The translations under genes and the position numbers were made by a program. The notes under the pieces were generated by a model. The model was given only the letters and a program-made list of their open reading frames with translations. It was not told the origin of the DNA and did no database searches. Shown here one piece after another: positions 7,646-17,254 of a DNA stretch of 56,400 nucleotides. This DNA comes from Candidatus Kuenenia stuttgartensis (lineage in GTDB: Bacteria; Planctomycetota; Planctomycetia; Planctomycetales; Planctomycetaceae): contig CAMAVB010000013.1 in the NCBI GenBank assembly GCA_945861465.1, forward strand, positions 1 to 56,400. Direction: 5' to 3'. Within the stretch, counting starts at the first letter, position 1. Each line of letters opens with the position of its first letter.

Positions 7646-10600
7646 ATGCCTGATATCCGCGATAAAATAAAAACCGCGCTTGCTGCGTTTGCAAGCCAAC
7701 CCGTGCGTCTCGCAGCCATCGAATTGCTTCGCACAATCGGCTATGAGTCGGAACGGACCATCCAGTTAGGCGACTCAAGCCCGCAGGGGTTTCTTGACTT
7801 TGTGACAACTCATGCTGGTCAATCGACGTTCGACGAAGCCAAGGCACTTGCACCAGCATGGAAATCGGCGGACCTGCTGTTCCAACTCACTGACGAAGAG
7901 CTTTCCCGTGAGTCTCGCTTGTTTAAAGACACCAGCATCAACGCTGGCCTGTTGCGATCCTATCTGTTCTTCGCCATCGAACTGACTGGCACCAACTACC
8001 CGCGTGGCAAGCTGACCAGTATTGCCCGCCAACTCAACCGCGTCTTCCCGATGCCTGTCATGGTGCTGATCAAACATGTTGTGGACAAACGCGAAGTGCT
8101 GTCCATCGCTGTCATCAATCGCCGCCAGCACAAACGCGATCTGGCCAAAGACGTGCTCGGCAAGGTCACGATCATTCGAGATATCGCCCTCAATGAACCG
8201 CATCGCGGACACCTCGACATTCTTGCCTCCCTGGCACTGCCGAATCTCGCGCATCCGCAGCGGCTGCTAATCAACAATTTCGACGCCCTCCACACTGCGT
8301 GGGAGGAAATTTTTAACGTCGAATTGCTAAATAAGAAATTCTACCGTGACCTTGCCAACTGGTATTTCTGGGCATTACCGCAGGTCGAGTTTCCAGACGA
8401 CATTGAAAAGGTCGATGAAAAGCGTCGCGCAACCTCGCTGATCCGTCTGCTCACACGACTGATCTTCTGCTGGTTCCTCAAAGAGAAAGGACTAATCCCG
8501 GAAAAGCTGTTCAACGAAACCGATTTGAAGGAGATCCTGAAGCAACTCAAGCCCGATTCCTGCAGCTACCACCAAGGCATTTTGCAAAACCTGTTCTTCG
8601 GGACTTTGAATCAAAAGATGGGCAAGGACAACAAGGGCAATCCGCACCGGGCTTTCGCCAAAGACGAGGGCTTTCAAAAGAACAAAAGCACCTACGGGGT
8701 CGATAACCTGTTTCGCTATGAAGAGCACTTTCGCGATCCGGACACTGCGATCGATCACTTCGCTGAAATACCATTTCTCAACGGTGGCCTATTTGAGTGC
8801 CTCGACCGGACCGAACCAAAGTCCAACAAGAAGATCTATGTCGACGGGTTTTCCCGCAACGCAAAAAAACGTCCGCATGTCCCGAACCATTTGTTCTTTT
8901 CTGAAGAGCTATCGGGCATCGATCTCTCAGAATCGTACGGCGAGCGAACTCGTCGAAACGAATCAGTACGGGGGTTGTTGCGAATCCTCAGCGCTTACAA
9001 ATTCACGATCGTCGAAAACACTCCTATCGATCAGGAAATTGCACTCGATCCGGAACTGCTGGGTAAAGTCTTCGAGAATTTGCTGGCATCGTATAACGAA
9101 GAAACCAAAACGACTGCCCGCAAGCAGACTGGATCATTCTATACGCCCCGCCCAATCGTGGAATATATGGTCGATGCCTCACTCAACGCCCATCTGACGA
9201 CAGTGCTGACGGCGGCAGGCATGAAAGAAGACAGTGCCAGAGAGGACTTGGAAAATCTGTTCGCGTACACCGAAATTCCGCATCCGTTTACTGATCGCGA
9301 GGTCGATACACTGCTGGACGCGATTCACACCTGCAAGATTCTTGACCCTGCGTGCGGCAGCGGTGCGTTTCCGATGGGGATGATGCAAAAGCTGGTTTAC
9401 ATCATTCACAAACTGGATCCCGAGAATGCTAAATGGATGCAGTTGCAAATTGACAAGGCTGGTGAGATTCCCGATCCGTCCGCTCGTGATGCGGCCATCA
9501 AAGCGATTGAAAAAGATTTTGCTGACAATGAAGATGACTACGGTCGCAAACTGTATTTGATCGAGAACTGTCTATACGGCGTCGATATCCAGCCGATCGC
9601 CATCCAGATTTCCAAGCTCCGATTCTTCATCTCGCTGGTCTGCGACCAGAAAACGAACCGTCGCAAGCAGGACAACCACGGGATCCGCCCTCTGCCCAAC
9701 CTTGAGACACGGTTCGTTGCCGCTGACACGTTGATTTCTCTCAAGAAAGACCCCGAGCGATCTCTGTTCGAAAGTGCGAAAGTCCAGAAGTTGGAATCCG
9801 ATCTGCAACGTGTCCGCCACGACCATTTTGCGGCCACAACTCGACAAAAGAAACTTGCTCTTCAAACCCGTGATTGCGAAATCCGCGATTCGCTCGCCAC
9901 GGAACTTGAACAGGCGGCATTCTGGGACCAAACCGTTGCCAGAAAGCTGGCCGACTGGGATCCTTACGATCCGCAAGCGTCCGCCGACTATTTCGAACCG
10001 CTGTGGATGTTCGATCGTTCGTTGGGCGAAGGGTTCGACATCGTGATTGGGAACCCGCCGTACATCCAGATTCAAAAATTCCCTAAAACACAGAAAGACA
10101 AATGGGAAGCTCAGAAGTTCACGACCTACGCCGCCATGGCTGACATCTATTGTCTCTTTTATGAACGCGGTGCTCAGCTCCTTCGCTCCGGAGGTCACCT
10201 TTGTTTTATCACTTCGAATAAATGGATGCGGGCCGGTTACGGCGAGCAACTGCGAGATTTTCTTGCCAGCAAAGTGAACACGACATCCGTCCTCGACTTC
10301 GGCATGGCGCAGAATTTTGGAGCGGCAACCACCTACACTTGCGTCACGTCGTTCGTCAAACAACTGTCAGCCCGTCACACCCTCAGTTGTTACGTCGGTG
10401 ACACTGCCGCCGCGATGAGCGAGCCAGCGCAATACTTCGCCAGCCACGCCGTTCCGCTCACGACACTGGACCGCAACCCCTGGGTCGTTCTGCCACCCGA
10501 GCGCCACTCGATCAAAAAGCAAGTTGAACACGTCGGTGTACCGCTGGAAAGCTGGAAGATTCAAATCTATCGAGGCATCCTTACCGGTTTCAACGACGCT

Positions 10601-11506
10601 TTCTACTTAACACAGGAGCAGCGCGACGCATTCGTCACGGACGACTCGCGCTGCCAGGAGTTCATCGTGCCATTATTGCGCGGAAGGTCTGTGGAGCGCT
10701 ATGCGACGAAGTGGGATGGCACATGGATGATCAATTCACACAACGGCATCAAGGAAAGGTCAATTCCAGCCGTGAGCTTGAAAACTCAATGCCCTCCACT
10801 TTGGCACCACCTTGTCACGCATGAGCAACAATTGCGTAAGCGCCAAGACCAAGGGAATCACTGGTCGAATCTCCGCAACTGCGCGTACCTTGAAGAATTC
10901 TCAAAGCCGAAAATTATCTATCAGGAAATAGCGCAAAAGCTCCCGTTTTATTTCGATCAAGGTGAGCAATTCTTTGTTAATGACACCTGCTACATCATTA
11001 CGAGTCAAGAGGAGTCGCTTACTGCTCTGACAGCGATTCTCAACTCCACCGTATTCCGCTGTTGCTTCAAGGACAACTTTCCAGAAAATGCAGGTAACAC
11101 ATACCGCGCAAAGAAGGTGTTCATGGACAAAATTCCCATTAGGAAACCCACCGTCGCCGAGATCAGCCTGTTCGAGCGGTTAGTCCCCCTCATCCAATTT
11201 GCCAAAGCTGATGTTGAAGCGAGCACAGGCGCTGCCACCTTCTTTGAGGACGTCATCGACGCCTGCGTGATGGAGTGTTATTTTCGTGAACACATGGCCG
11301 AGCGAGATTTATTGTTCATCGATCAACTCGCACCGCTCGTCGCGGCGTACGACGCTGTAGCCAGCGATGCAAAACAACGGGACTTTCTCACGCACTTGCA
11401 CGGCACACTTAACGCCCCAAGCCATCCAATCCGCAATCAATTGATTCGCCTCACTGCCGACAGTCCTGCCTTGCTTGGCGTCATTAAGGCCGAGGGGAAA
11501 GTATGA
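7646..11506 (+). CDS. Giant Eco57I-like N6-adenine DNA methylase (defence module protein 2)
   Basis: This 1286-aa protein is expected to methylate adenine in host DNA, marking self. The gamma-class order is visible: SAM-binding motif I LDPACGSGAFPMG at about 565, YGVDIQPIA downstream, and catalytic motif IV IGNPPYIQIQKF at about 800. The N-terminal roughly 500 residues are family-specific (LGKVFENLLASYN and TGSFYTPRPIVEYM precede motif I). The C-terminal roughly 400 residues probably hold the target-recognition region (GRSVERYATKW, YQEIAQKLPF). I saw no nuclease motif in the N-terminus, unlike true type IIG enzymes, so cleavage probably comes from the PLD-helicase next door. It lies 5 bp after the helicase and overlaps the ATPase gene by 4 bp. 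Closest described relatives by layout are DISARM DrmMI and type ISP-like methylases; this is an inference. Confidence 0.85.
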   Translation: MPDIRDKIKTALAAFASQPVRLAAIELLRTIGYESERTIQLGDSSPQGFLDFVTTHAGQSTFDEAKALAPAWKSADLLFQLTDEELSRESRLFKDTSINAGLLRSYLFFAIELTGTNYPRGKLTSIARQLNRVFPMPVMVLIKHVVDKREVLSIAVINRRQHKRDLAKDVLGKVTIIRDIALNEPHRGHLDILASLALPNLAHPQRLLINNFDALHTAWEEIFNVELLNKKFYRDLANWYFWALPQVEFPDDIEKVDEKRRATSLIRLLTRLIFCWFLKEKGLIPEKLFNETDLKEILKQLKPDSCSYHQGILQNLFFGTLNQKMGKDNKGNPHRAFAKDEGFQKNKSTYGVDNLFRYEEHFRDPDTAIDHFAEIPFLNGGLFECLDRTEPKSNKKIYVDGFSRNAKKRPHVPNHLFFSEELSGIDLSESYGERTRRNESVRGLLRILSAYKFTIVENTPIDQEIALDPELLGKVFENLLASYNEETKTTARKQTGSFYTPRPIVEYMVDASLNAHLTTVLTAAGMKEDSAREDLENLFAYTEIPHPFTDREVDTLLDAIHTCKILDPACGSGAFPMGMMQKLVYIIHKLDPENAKWMQLQIDKAGEIPDPSARDAAIKAIEKDFADNEDDYGRKLYLIENCLYGVDIQPIAIQISKLRFFISLVCDQKTNRRKQDNHGIRPLPNLETRFVAADTLISLKKDPERSLFESAKVQKLESDLQRVRHDHFAATTRQKKLALQTRDCEIRDSLATELEQAAFWDQTVARKLADWDPYDPQASADYFEPLWMFDRSLGEGFDIVIGNPPYIQIQKFPKTQKDKWEAQKFTTYAAMADIYCLFYERGAQLLRSGGHLCFITSNKWMRAGYGEQLRDFLASKVNTTSVLDFGMAQNFGAATTYTCVTSFVKQLSARHTLSCYVGDTAAAMSEPAQYFASHAVPLTTLDRNPWVVLPPERHSIKKQVEHVGVPLESWKIQIYRGILTGFNDAFYLTQEQRDAFVTDDSRCQEFIVPLLRGRSVERYATKWDGTWMINSHNGIKERSIPAVSLKTQCPPLWHHLVTHEQQLRKRQDQGNHWSNLRNCAYLEEFSKPKIIYQEIAQKLPFYFDQGEQFFVNDTCYIITSQEESLTALTAILNSTVFRCCFKDNFPENAGNTYRAKKVFMDKIPIRKPTVAEISLFERLVPLIQFAKADVEASTGAATFFEDVIDACVMECYFREHMAERDLLFIDQLAPLVAAYDAVASDAKQRDFLTHLHGTLNAPSHPIRNQLIRLTADSPALLGVIKAEGKV

Positions 11507-13164
11507 AATCGCGGCTGCAACGCATCGAAATCCGAAACTTCAAAGCTTTCCGCGAATTCACGCTCGATCTCGAAGGCCGTCACCTTCTCATCTATGGTCC
11601 CAACGGCTCTGGAAAATCGTCGCTCTACTGGGCGCTCTACACTTTCCTGCAAAGCGCCCGCAAAACCACCGACGCGGTCGCCAAATACTTCGACCCTGCC
11701 GGACCCGAAAGACTCCTCAATATCCACGAGCAGAACGCACCGACACCAAGGCCTGGAAGGATTGCCGTGACGCTTAGGGACTTCGCAACGAAGACCGATA
11801 CACAATATGAAATCACCAAGGACACACATGGCACGTTAAGACAACCGGTCATTGAAAAAGGTGATCTTGCCAGCGACTTCGTTACCTACCGTTTTTTCTT
11901 CGGCTTCTCAGATTTCAAGAATTCCGCTGACTTCAATATTTGGCCGCTTTTTAAGCGTGAGATTTTACCCTTCTGCGTTGCCACTGGTGGACGTGCTGGG
12001 GACCTGGAAGATCGCTGGAACGCACTACAAACTACTCCTCCCAACCCTAACAGAAACAAAGGGCCCGCAGGCGCTAAAGCGTTCCGAGAGTTTGGTGACA
12101 AACTCAATGACTACTCTGAAGCGTTGAAGCCGGTCGTTGAGAGGATCAGTAACGCAGCTCAAGAATTCTACGATACGCACTTTGCTGCGAATGGTGAGGA
12201 CAAGATATCGCTGAAACTGGGTGTGACAGCGTCCGCTTATCACTCAAAGACATATAAGGTAACCATGCCGCCCGTATTGAAATTTGGAATACAGGTCAAT
12301 GGAACAGAAGTGAGGAAGCCTCAGAGCTTCTTGAACGAAGCGAAAATGACGCAGCTTGCGATTTCAATTCGTTTCGCTGCTTCACTTGTAAATCTCCATG
12401 ACTCTGACCTCAAGTTACTCGTGCTCGACGACCTGCTCGTCAGTCTCGACATGAGCAACCGGATGAAAGTCGTTGAAATCCTTTTGTCCGAAACCTTTGC
12501 CAACTATCAGAAGATCATCCTGACTCACGAACTCGGCTTTTTCCGCGAGTTCCGCCGCAAAGTCGGAGCTGGGCACGCTGACTGGTGCTTCTTCAGGCTG
12601 GAAGGCACTCCAAACGCAAACATTGTCTGCAAGAGCGAGAAAACGGAGACTCAAAAAGCTGAGGAATACCTGCGTGGTTACAATCTCGATGAAGCAGCGT
12701 TGTGTCTCCGCAAAGCAGTTGAAGATACGGCCAAACGCTTCATCAATCACCAGGAAGTCGTTCCGACCAAAGATTTCCTCGGATTAGCGGACGCACTTCG
12801 AGCTGCCCGGAATCGAATCCTTGGAGAGTTGCCGGTTGAACTTTATGAAAGAGTGTTGCGCAACACTCCGGACGCTCATCGTGCCTTATTGATTTCGTCA
12901 AGTGACGATGACCTGGACAACAATGGCACGCTCGATGCTGCCACCCGAGGTCGACTCAAAACCAATCGAAACCGTCTTCGCCAACTGGCAACCGTCGATC
13001 ATGTCGAACGACTGCGGCAGATCAAACTCATCGACGACATCCTTGCCTGTACGGAACGGGTCCTCAACCCCGCCGCACATGCCGGAAACCCACCGCTCTA
13101 TGAGAAGGAAGTGCAGGATGCGCTTGACTTGATCAGGCAGTTGGAATCATCGCTAACGGAATGA
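11503..13164 (+). CDS. RecF/SMC-like AAA ATPase with HEPN-like C-terminus (defence module protein 3)
   Basis: This 553-aa ABC-type ATPase has Walker A GPNGSGKSS at about residues 30-38 after IEIRNFKAFREF, the usual SMC/RecF opening. A signature-like segment SFLNEAKMTQLAISIRFA lies at about 275-292 and Walker B LKLLVLDDLLVSLD at about 303-316. A short region replaces the long coiled coil. The last roughly 160 residues carry AEEYLRGYNLDEAALCLRKAVEDTAK and later LNPAAHAGNPP. This pattern resembles the HEPN-like tails of defence ATPases such as RloC- or PrrC-type proteins. The canonical R-x4-6-H RNase motif is not clearly present (RFINH has x3), so nuclease activity is unproven. It overlaps the methylase by 4 bp (ATGA), implying translational coupling. 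A sensor or effector role is inferred. Confidence 0.8.
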   Translation: MKSRLQRIEIRNFKAFREFTLDLEGRHLLIYGPNGSGKSSLYWALYTFLQSARKTTDAVAKYFDPAGPERLLNIHEQNAPTPRPGRIAVTLRDFATKTDTQYEITKDTHGTLRQPVIEKGDLASDFVTYRFFFGFSDFKNSADFNIWPLFKREILPFCVATGGRAGDLEDRWNALQTTPPNPNRNKGPAGAKAFREFGDKLNDYSEALKPVVERISNAAQEFYDTHFAANGEDKISLKLGVTASAYHSKTYKVTMPPVLKFGIQVNGTEVRKPQSFLNEAKMTQLAISIRFAASLVNLHDSDLKLLVLDDLLVSLDMSNRMKVVEILLSETFANYQKIILTHELGFFREFRRKVGAGHADWCFFRLEGTPNANIVCKSEKTETQKAEEYLRGYNLDEAALCLRKAVEDTAKRFINHQEVVPTKDFLGLADALRAARNRILGELPVELYERVLRNTPDAHRALLISSSDDDLDNNGTLDAATRGRLKTNRNRLRQLATVDHVERLRQIKLIDDILACTERVLNPAAHAGNPPLYEKEVQDALDLIRQLESSLTE

Positions 13165-13235
13165 AGTCGCAACATGTTTCGGGTGAAACCTGGTGAGACG
13201 TCTACGTCCGGTGGTACACCTACGAACGGTCGCCG

Positions 13236-15703
13236 TTGAATGCAATTTGGGGAAGGTCGCGGCGGGGAAGGAAGGTCGCGGCGGGGATCGCGGCGGGGAC
13301 ACAGCTTGATGTTTCAGGAGGTGCGGGCATTGACTCACTGTTGCTTGGTGACCTGTCTTTGAACACGAGTAGCATCCTGGGGCCGGTCAACTTCGATACG
13401 GGGGCCGACGCCGGGCAGATACAGGTTTTGGACTCCTTCAGCGCAATCGGGAAAGTCGCTCATCTGGGCTTGAATTCGCATGGTACTTTTCCCGGTGACA
13501 CGCTGTTTGGTCCGGGCGGCTCGTTGGCATTTACGACTCTGGTCAACGCACCATTGGGTGTCAGTCTCAGCACGGTTGCAATGTCGATCCGTCTGGGCGG
13601 CGGCGCTGACACAATTTACGCACAGCCATTCGCCACAGGCACGGTCCAGGTGGTCGTCACCGATGACGGCCTTGGCATCAACATGATATCGCTGACGGGC
13701 TCGGACGCCGCACTGTTTGAACTGGACGGGGCCGCCTTATACCTGAAAGCAGGCACCGGACTCGACTTTGAGACGACATGTTGGTCAATCGCCTGCCGGG
13801 ATCGCAGGATGAAGCCGTGATCGATGTGGCATCAGCGATCACTGTGACGCATTCCACAGGGACGCACACCGTGCAAAGCCTGACGATTTACGAGCCCTTC
13901 ACACTCTACGGAGGCACGTTGATCGTGACCGACAACCTGATTCAACAGAATGGGACTACCTTCACAATCACTGGCGGCAGACTGCGTGGGGGTTCGCTCG
14001 TCACGTCCGGCGGAGCGGTGCTGAACGTGTTGGCTGGCACACTTGACGGCGTGACGCTCGGCACGACCGTGTCCGGAACGCGTTTGCCTGCCACTGTGCA
14101 GGGCACGAGCGGTGTGTTCTTCGTGACAGGCGGCCTCACATTGACGAACGGTTCGCTGCTTAATCTTGGCAACTTCATGAATCACGGGACGATCCGTGCA
14201 GATGCGGGTGGTGAGATTCTCGTGACAGGCAACCCTGGCACCACGTTCACCAATGCGGTTACTGGCGTACTGACGGCTGCGGGCGGAACGCTGATCGTGA
14301 ACACCACGACCAATTATGCTGCGGGAACACTGACCGGTGGCACATGGCAGGCAATTGGCAACAGCATCCTGCGAATCACGGGTGCCAGCATTGCGAACAA
14401 CGCCGCCACGATTTTGCTCGACGGTGCCGGGGCCCGTATCACTCGTGACAACCTGGGAACGAGCGCCCTGGCCTCTTTGACCACAAATGCGGCGACCGGG
14501 AGTCTGACATTACGAAACAATGCAAATCTTGCAACGACCGGAGCAATAATCAACCATGGTTCGCTCACGATTGGTCCCGCCAGCACGCTGACGATCAACG
14601 GCACATTCACACAGGACAGCGACGCCTCGCTGGCCGTGGAGATCGGCGGCGCTCCGGCCAGCGGTCTGTACGGAAAACTCATGTCCAGCAGTGCCGTCGC
14701 GCTCAATGGCACTCTCGACGTGCGGCTTACAAACGGCTACCACCCGGACCAGAGGTCAAGCTTTCCGATCCTGACCTTCTCAAGTCGAACCAGCGATTTC
14801 ACTATGATCAACGGACTATTCGTGGCTGGTACGGAGGTTTTTAAGGCGGTGTACGACGCGACGCACCTGACGTTGAGCTCCGAGACTAACAAGGCACCGA
14901 CCGAGGTGATTCTGGATCACTCTCTGGTAGCGGAGAACATGCCTTTTGGAACACTTGTCGGATCGCTCAGCACGATCGACCCGAACACACTCGATACGTT
15001 TACCTACGCATTGGTGCCCGGCACCGGAAATATCGACAACACGAGCTTCACAATCGTCGGAGCTACTCTGCAGACCAATTCCAGTTTCGATTTTGAAGTG
15101 AAAAGCAGCTATTCCGTCGGAATTCGCAGCACTGATCAGGACGGGCTATCAACGGAGAAGGCTTTCACAATCAGCGTGACCAACAAGACTGAGCTGGGCG
15201 GGATCGATGTCCAGAACGGCCAAACCCAACGCTCGTATCTGCGGACGCTGGATGCAATTTTTGATCAATCCGATGGATTAATGGACCTGATCAACAACAA
15301 CCGCCTGCAGCTCACTCGCTTTGATCTCAACGGACAGAATGGTTCGCGGATGACGATGCCGACTCGCACCGCCGTGGCGAACAGGATTGTGTTCAACTTT
15401 GGAATTCAGGGCATTGGCGGCAACCGGAATACGAATGCCGGGGACGGATATTACGAACTGGGCATCGACCTCGACGGGAATGGATCTTTCGAGTCGAAAA
15501 AGTACTTCCATCGCTTGCTGGGTGATGTCAATGGAGACGGCATCGTCAGCTCCACCGACAAAAGTCAGGTGCTTTCGGCCTCGGGCAGCGCATCGCCAGA
15601 ATCGGATGTGAACGGCGACGGGTTGGTCAACATCCTTGACACGTCGCTGCTGAGCCGTGCCGTGGGACGAAAACTGAAAAGTGGTTTGTTCCGTGATGAC
15701 TGA
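13236..15703 (+). pseudogene. Frameshifted surface protein: cadherin-like/beta-strand repeats with dockerin-like C-terminus
   Basis: Two adjoining frames read as one kind of protein. The first (13236-13820) has acidic beta-rich text ending in a cadherin-like SLTGSDAALFELDG...LDFET. The second (13778-15703) begins PGSQDEAVIDVASAITVTHS, contains many G/T-rich beta-strand repeats and a cadherin-like segment (VAENMPFGTLVGSLSTIDPN), and ends with two dockerin-like Ca-binding loops (GDVNGDGIVSSTD and SDVNGDGLVNILD). They switch frame near 13770. No signal peptide is present at the 5' end, which opens in a short GC-rich tandem repeat. I infer a 5'-truncated, internally rearranged remnant of a giant planctomycete cell-surface protein. 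The second frame, at 641 aa, could still be translated, but no export signal is visible. Confidence 0.65.
13252..13300 (+). repeat. Short GC-rich tandem repeat at the 5' edge of the surface-protein remnant
   Basis: The word GGTCGCGGCGGGGA occurs twice and a shortened TCGCGGCGGGGA follows, all within about 50 bp. This looks like slippage-type duplication at the breakpoint that removed the gene's 5' end. Confidence 0.6.
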
Positions 15704-15714
15704 ATCTGGATGGA

Positions 15715-15936
15715 GTGGCTGCTGGCAGTTACTCAATCGGAGTGCTGTCAGCCGCATTCCTGATCGATCAGCAATTGGCCGATCCTTTGGACCCTGGCTA
15801 CCCGCCCAATCTCGTGACATTCTTCAGTACCCCTGGCGAAATCACCGTGGCCAGCGCGACCGCCATTCCGGAACCGTCCAGCGCGGTACTTTTCGGACTT
15901 GCCATTGTGATTGGTCTGATTTGCAAACGAACATGA
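15715..15936 (+). pseudogene. C-terminal remnant of a PEP-CTERM sorted protein
   Basis: A 73-codon frame ends AIPEPSSAVLFGLAIVIG followed by LICKRT. This is a textbook PEP-CTERM signal: PEP motif, hydrophobic segment, basic tail, recognised by exosortase for envelope sorting. The upstream text (SYSIGVLSAAFLID) looks like the end of a beta-sandwich domain. The frame is closed by TGA at 15697-15699, only a few codons before the recognisable part, which abuts the stop of the preceding surface protein. The rest of the gene is missing. GTG 15715 is only a nominal start. No signal peptide is present, so this is a relic. Confidence 0.7.
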
Positions 15937-16007
15937 CCCAGCCCGATGAACACAGAACGAGGTGTACAACCTCATGTCAAAAACCATGGCCGGCCAGTTT
16001 ATGGTTT

Positions 16008-16086
16008 TGTAGGGTGTGACAAGCAATGCGCAGGCACACCATGTCTCTGATTCGGTGTGCCTGCGCGTCGCTTGTCACACCCTACA
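16008..16086. repeat. REP/MITE-like long hairpin, copy 1
   Basis: Outer arms TGTAGGGTGTGACAAGC (16008-16024) and GCTTGTCACACCCTACA (16070-16086) are perfect 17-bp complements. Inner arms GCGCAGGCACACC (16028-16040) and GGTGTGCCTGCGC (16054-16066) are perfect 13-bp complements around a 13-nt loop. The element belongs to the same family as the one at 30233-30365, with paired substitutions in both arms. It abuts the truncated end of the CpaF relic. No coding content. Likely a non-autonomous palindromic element mobilised in trans. Confidence 0.85.
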
Positions 16087-16198
16087 ATCTGTGCATGTTC
16101 AACAACTGGCCAACTGTGCGTCAACTGTCGGCATGCACTGGAACGACGAAGTTGTTCCTGTATGGTGCACAGCGGTTTGTGTTCAGCCACACACCAAA

Positions 16199-16620
16199 GC
16201 TTAAGGGACGGGCCATCCAATGCCAGTGGCGGAATGATGGCGTTCCGACGTGAGCCGTCCGGAAGTCTGGCGTCCACCATGGGCGATGCTTCATCGATAC
16301 GGCGACCAACGCGGGACATGATGCGGTCCAGAATCTGCAGCAAGTGATCGTTATCACGGAATGTCACGTCGGCCTTGATGATGCGTCCGTTCCTTTCAAG
16401 AAAGACATTTTTCGGTCCATTGATTATAACGTCCGCAATGCCCTCCTCCTTGAGCAGCATTTCCAGCGGACCGAAGCCAAATGCTTCGTCGAGGACTTCT
16501 TCAACCAGTCGTTCACGTTCTGAACGGTTGAGCAATGAGTTTTCTGTGTCTCAAAGATGTTCGACGACGACACGAATTTCGCGTCGCAGCGTATTCGTAG
16601 TGATAAAAGCCGAGTCTCCG
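16199..16620 (-). pseudogene. CpaF/TadA secretion ATPase fragment with premature stop
   Basis: Minus-strand text matches the N-terminal part of CpaF-type ATPases, which power Flp/Tad pilus or type II-like secretion. LLNRSERERLVEEVLDEAFG is followed by IADVIINGPKNVFLERNG, RDNDHLLQILDRIMSRVGRR, IDEASPMVDARLPDGS and IIPPLALDGPSL. Similarity ends at about 16203, before the Walker A region, near the REP-like hairpin. Upstream, the same frame reads TLRREIRVVVEHL, then TGA (16551-16553), then DTENSLLNRSERER. The stop probably replaces a Cys codon (EHLCDTE is my recollection of the family). Both lesions make this a dead fragment. A short product could still start at ATG 16535. Confidence 0.75.
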
Positions 16621-17155
16621 GCTTGAGTCCGCTATGGAAAATAGGTCGCAGATTGCACCCGTGCTGGAAGGATCACGTCGAAATGTTGCTGGAAATCCAC
16701 AGTTGCGGCCACTGGCGTCAGCAAAGGGGACCGTGTTTAACGATTGTGGCGTCAACGATGTGTCTCAATTCCAGGGCAATCCATGAATTCTCGGCGGGTT
16801 GGCGAAAGCCCGATGCCATCAGTGATGGAGCCAAAAACATTGATGGAACGTCAAATTTGCATCCGTAAACAACGTTCAGAGACTCCCGGAACCTCTGATT
16901 CCAACCCCTTTGGATGCTTGACAGTCAGTAAAAATCCGAGTATTTTCCTTGCGGGTCCTGAGAGTGCTGGTGGAAATCCGGGGGGAATATCCGCGGATGT
17001 GGCCAGATGTTTTCAGGAACTTTGCTGTTTGTTTGCTCCAGAACCGCGTTGAAGGAACCTGAAATGGACAAGATGTAGGTCTGACTCCATTTCCCCGATG
17101 TCTGGCGTGATTCACCCAATGGTGACTCACGTTTGGAAAGAGGGAAGTTCTCTGC
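16621..17155. other. Gene-free stretch upstream of nusA
   Basis: No convincing coding frame, RNA gene or repeat family was recognised in these roughly 535 bases. The open frames present lack family-like composition. The stretch probably holds eroded remains of the tad-type region on its left and the nusA upstream region on its right. Confidence 0.5.
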
Positions 17156-17182
17156 CAAAGTGACTCAAACTGAGTGACTTTG
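17156..17182. repeat. Perfect 12-bp inverted repeat upstream of nusA
   Basis: CAAAGTGACTCA (17156-17167) and TGAGTGACTTTG (17171-17182) flank AAC. With a 3-nt spacer it is either an operator for a dimeric regulator or a tight hairpin in the nusA leader. The word CTGAGTGACTTTG recurs at about 46359-46372, upstream of the Ser/Thr kinase gene, so it may also be part of a dispersed repeat. Confidence 0.6.
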
Positions 17183-17195
17183 TCGGGCGCGAAAA

Positions 17196-17222
17196 GTGGG
17201 ACATTGCTCCCGCTTTTTTTTT
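17196..17222 (+). terminator. Intrinsic terminator-like hairpin before nusA
   Basis: A GTGGGA/TCCCGC stem (one G-U pair) with a short loop is followed by nine T residues, 33 bp before the nusA ATG. It could end upstream transcription or act as an attenuator in the nusA leader, which would suit a factor that binds terminator hairpins. The stem is short, so confidence is moderate. Confidence 0.5.
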
Positions 17223-17254
17223 CACCATACACAGCGCTATCAGACATCTACGTC

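Noticed and set aside
4197-13164. Calling the three-gene operon DISARM or BREX outright.
   Set aside because: The DUF1998 proteins (DrmA/DrmB) of DISARM and the PglZ/BrxC/BrxL proteins of BREX are absent in the window. Only partial domain resemblance is seen.
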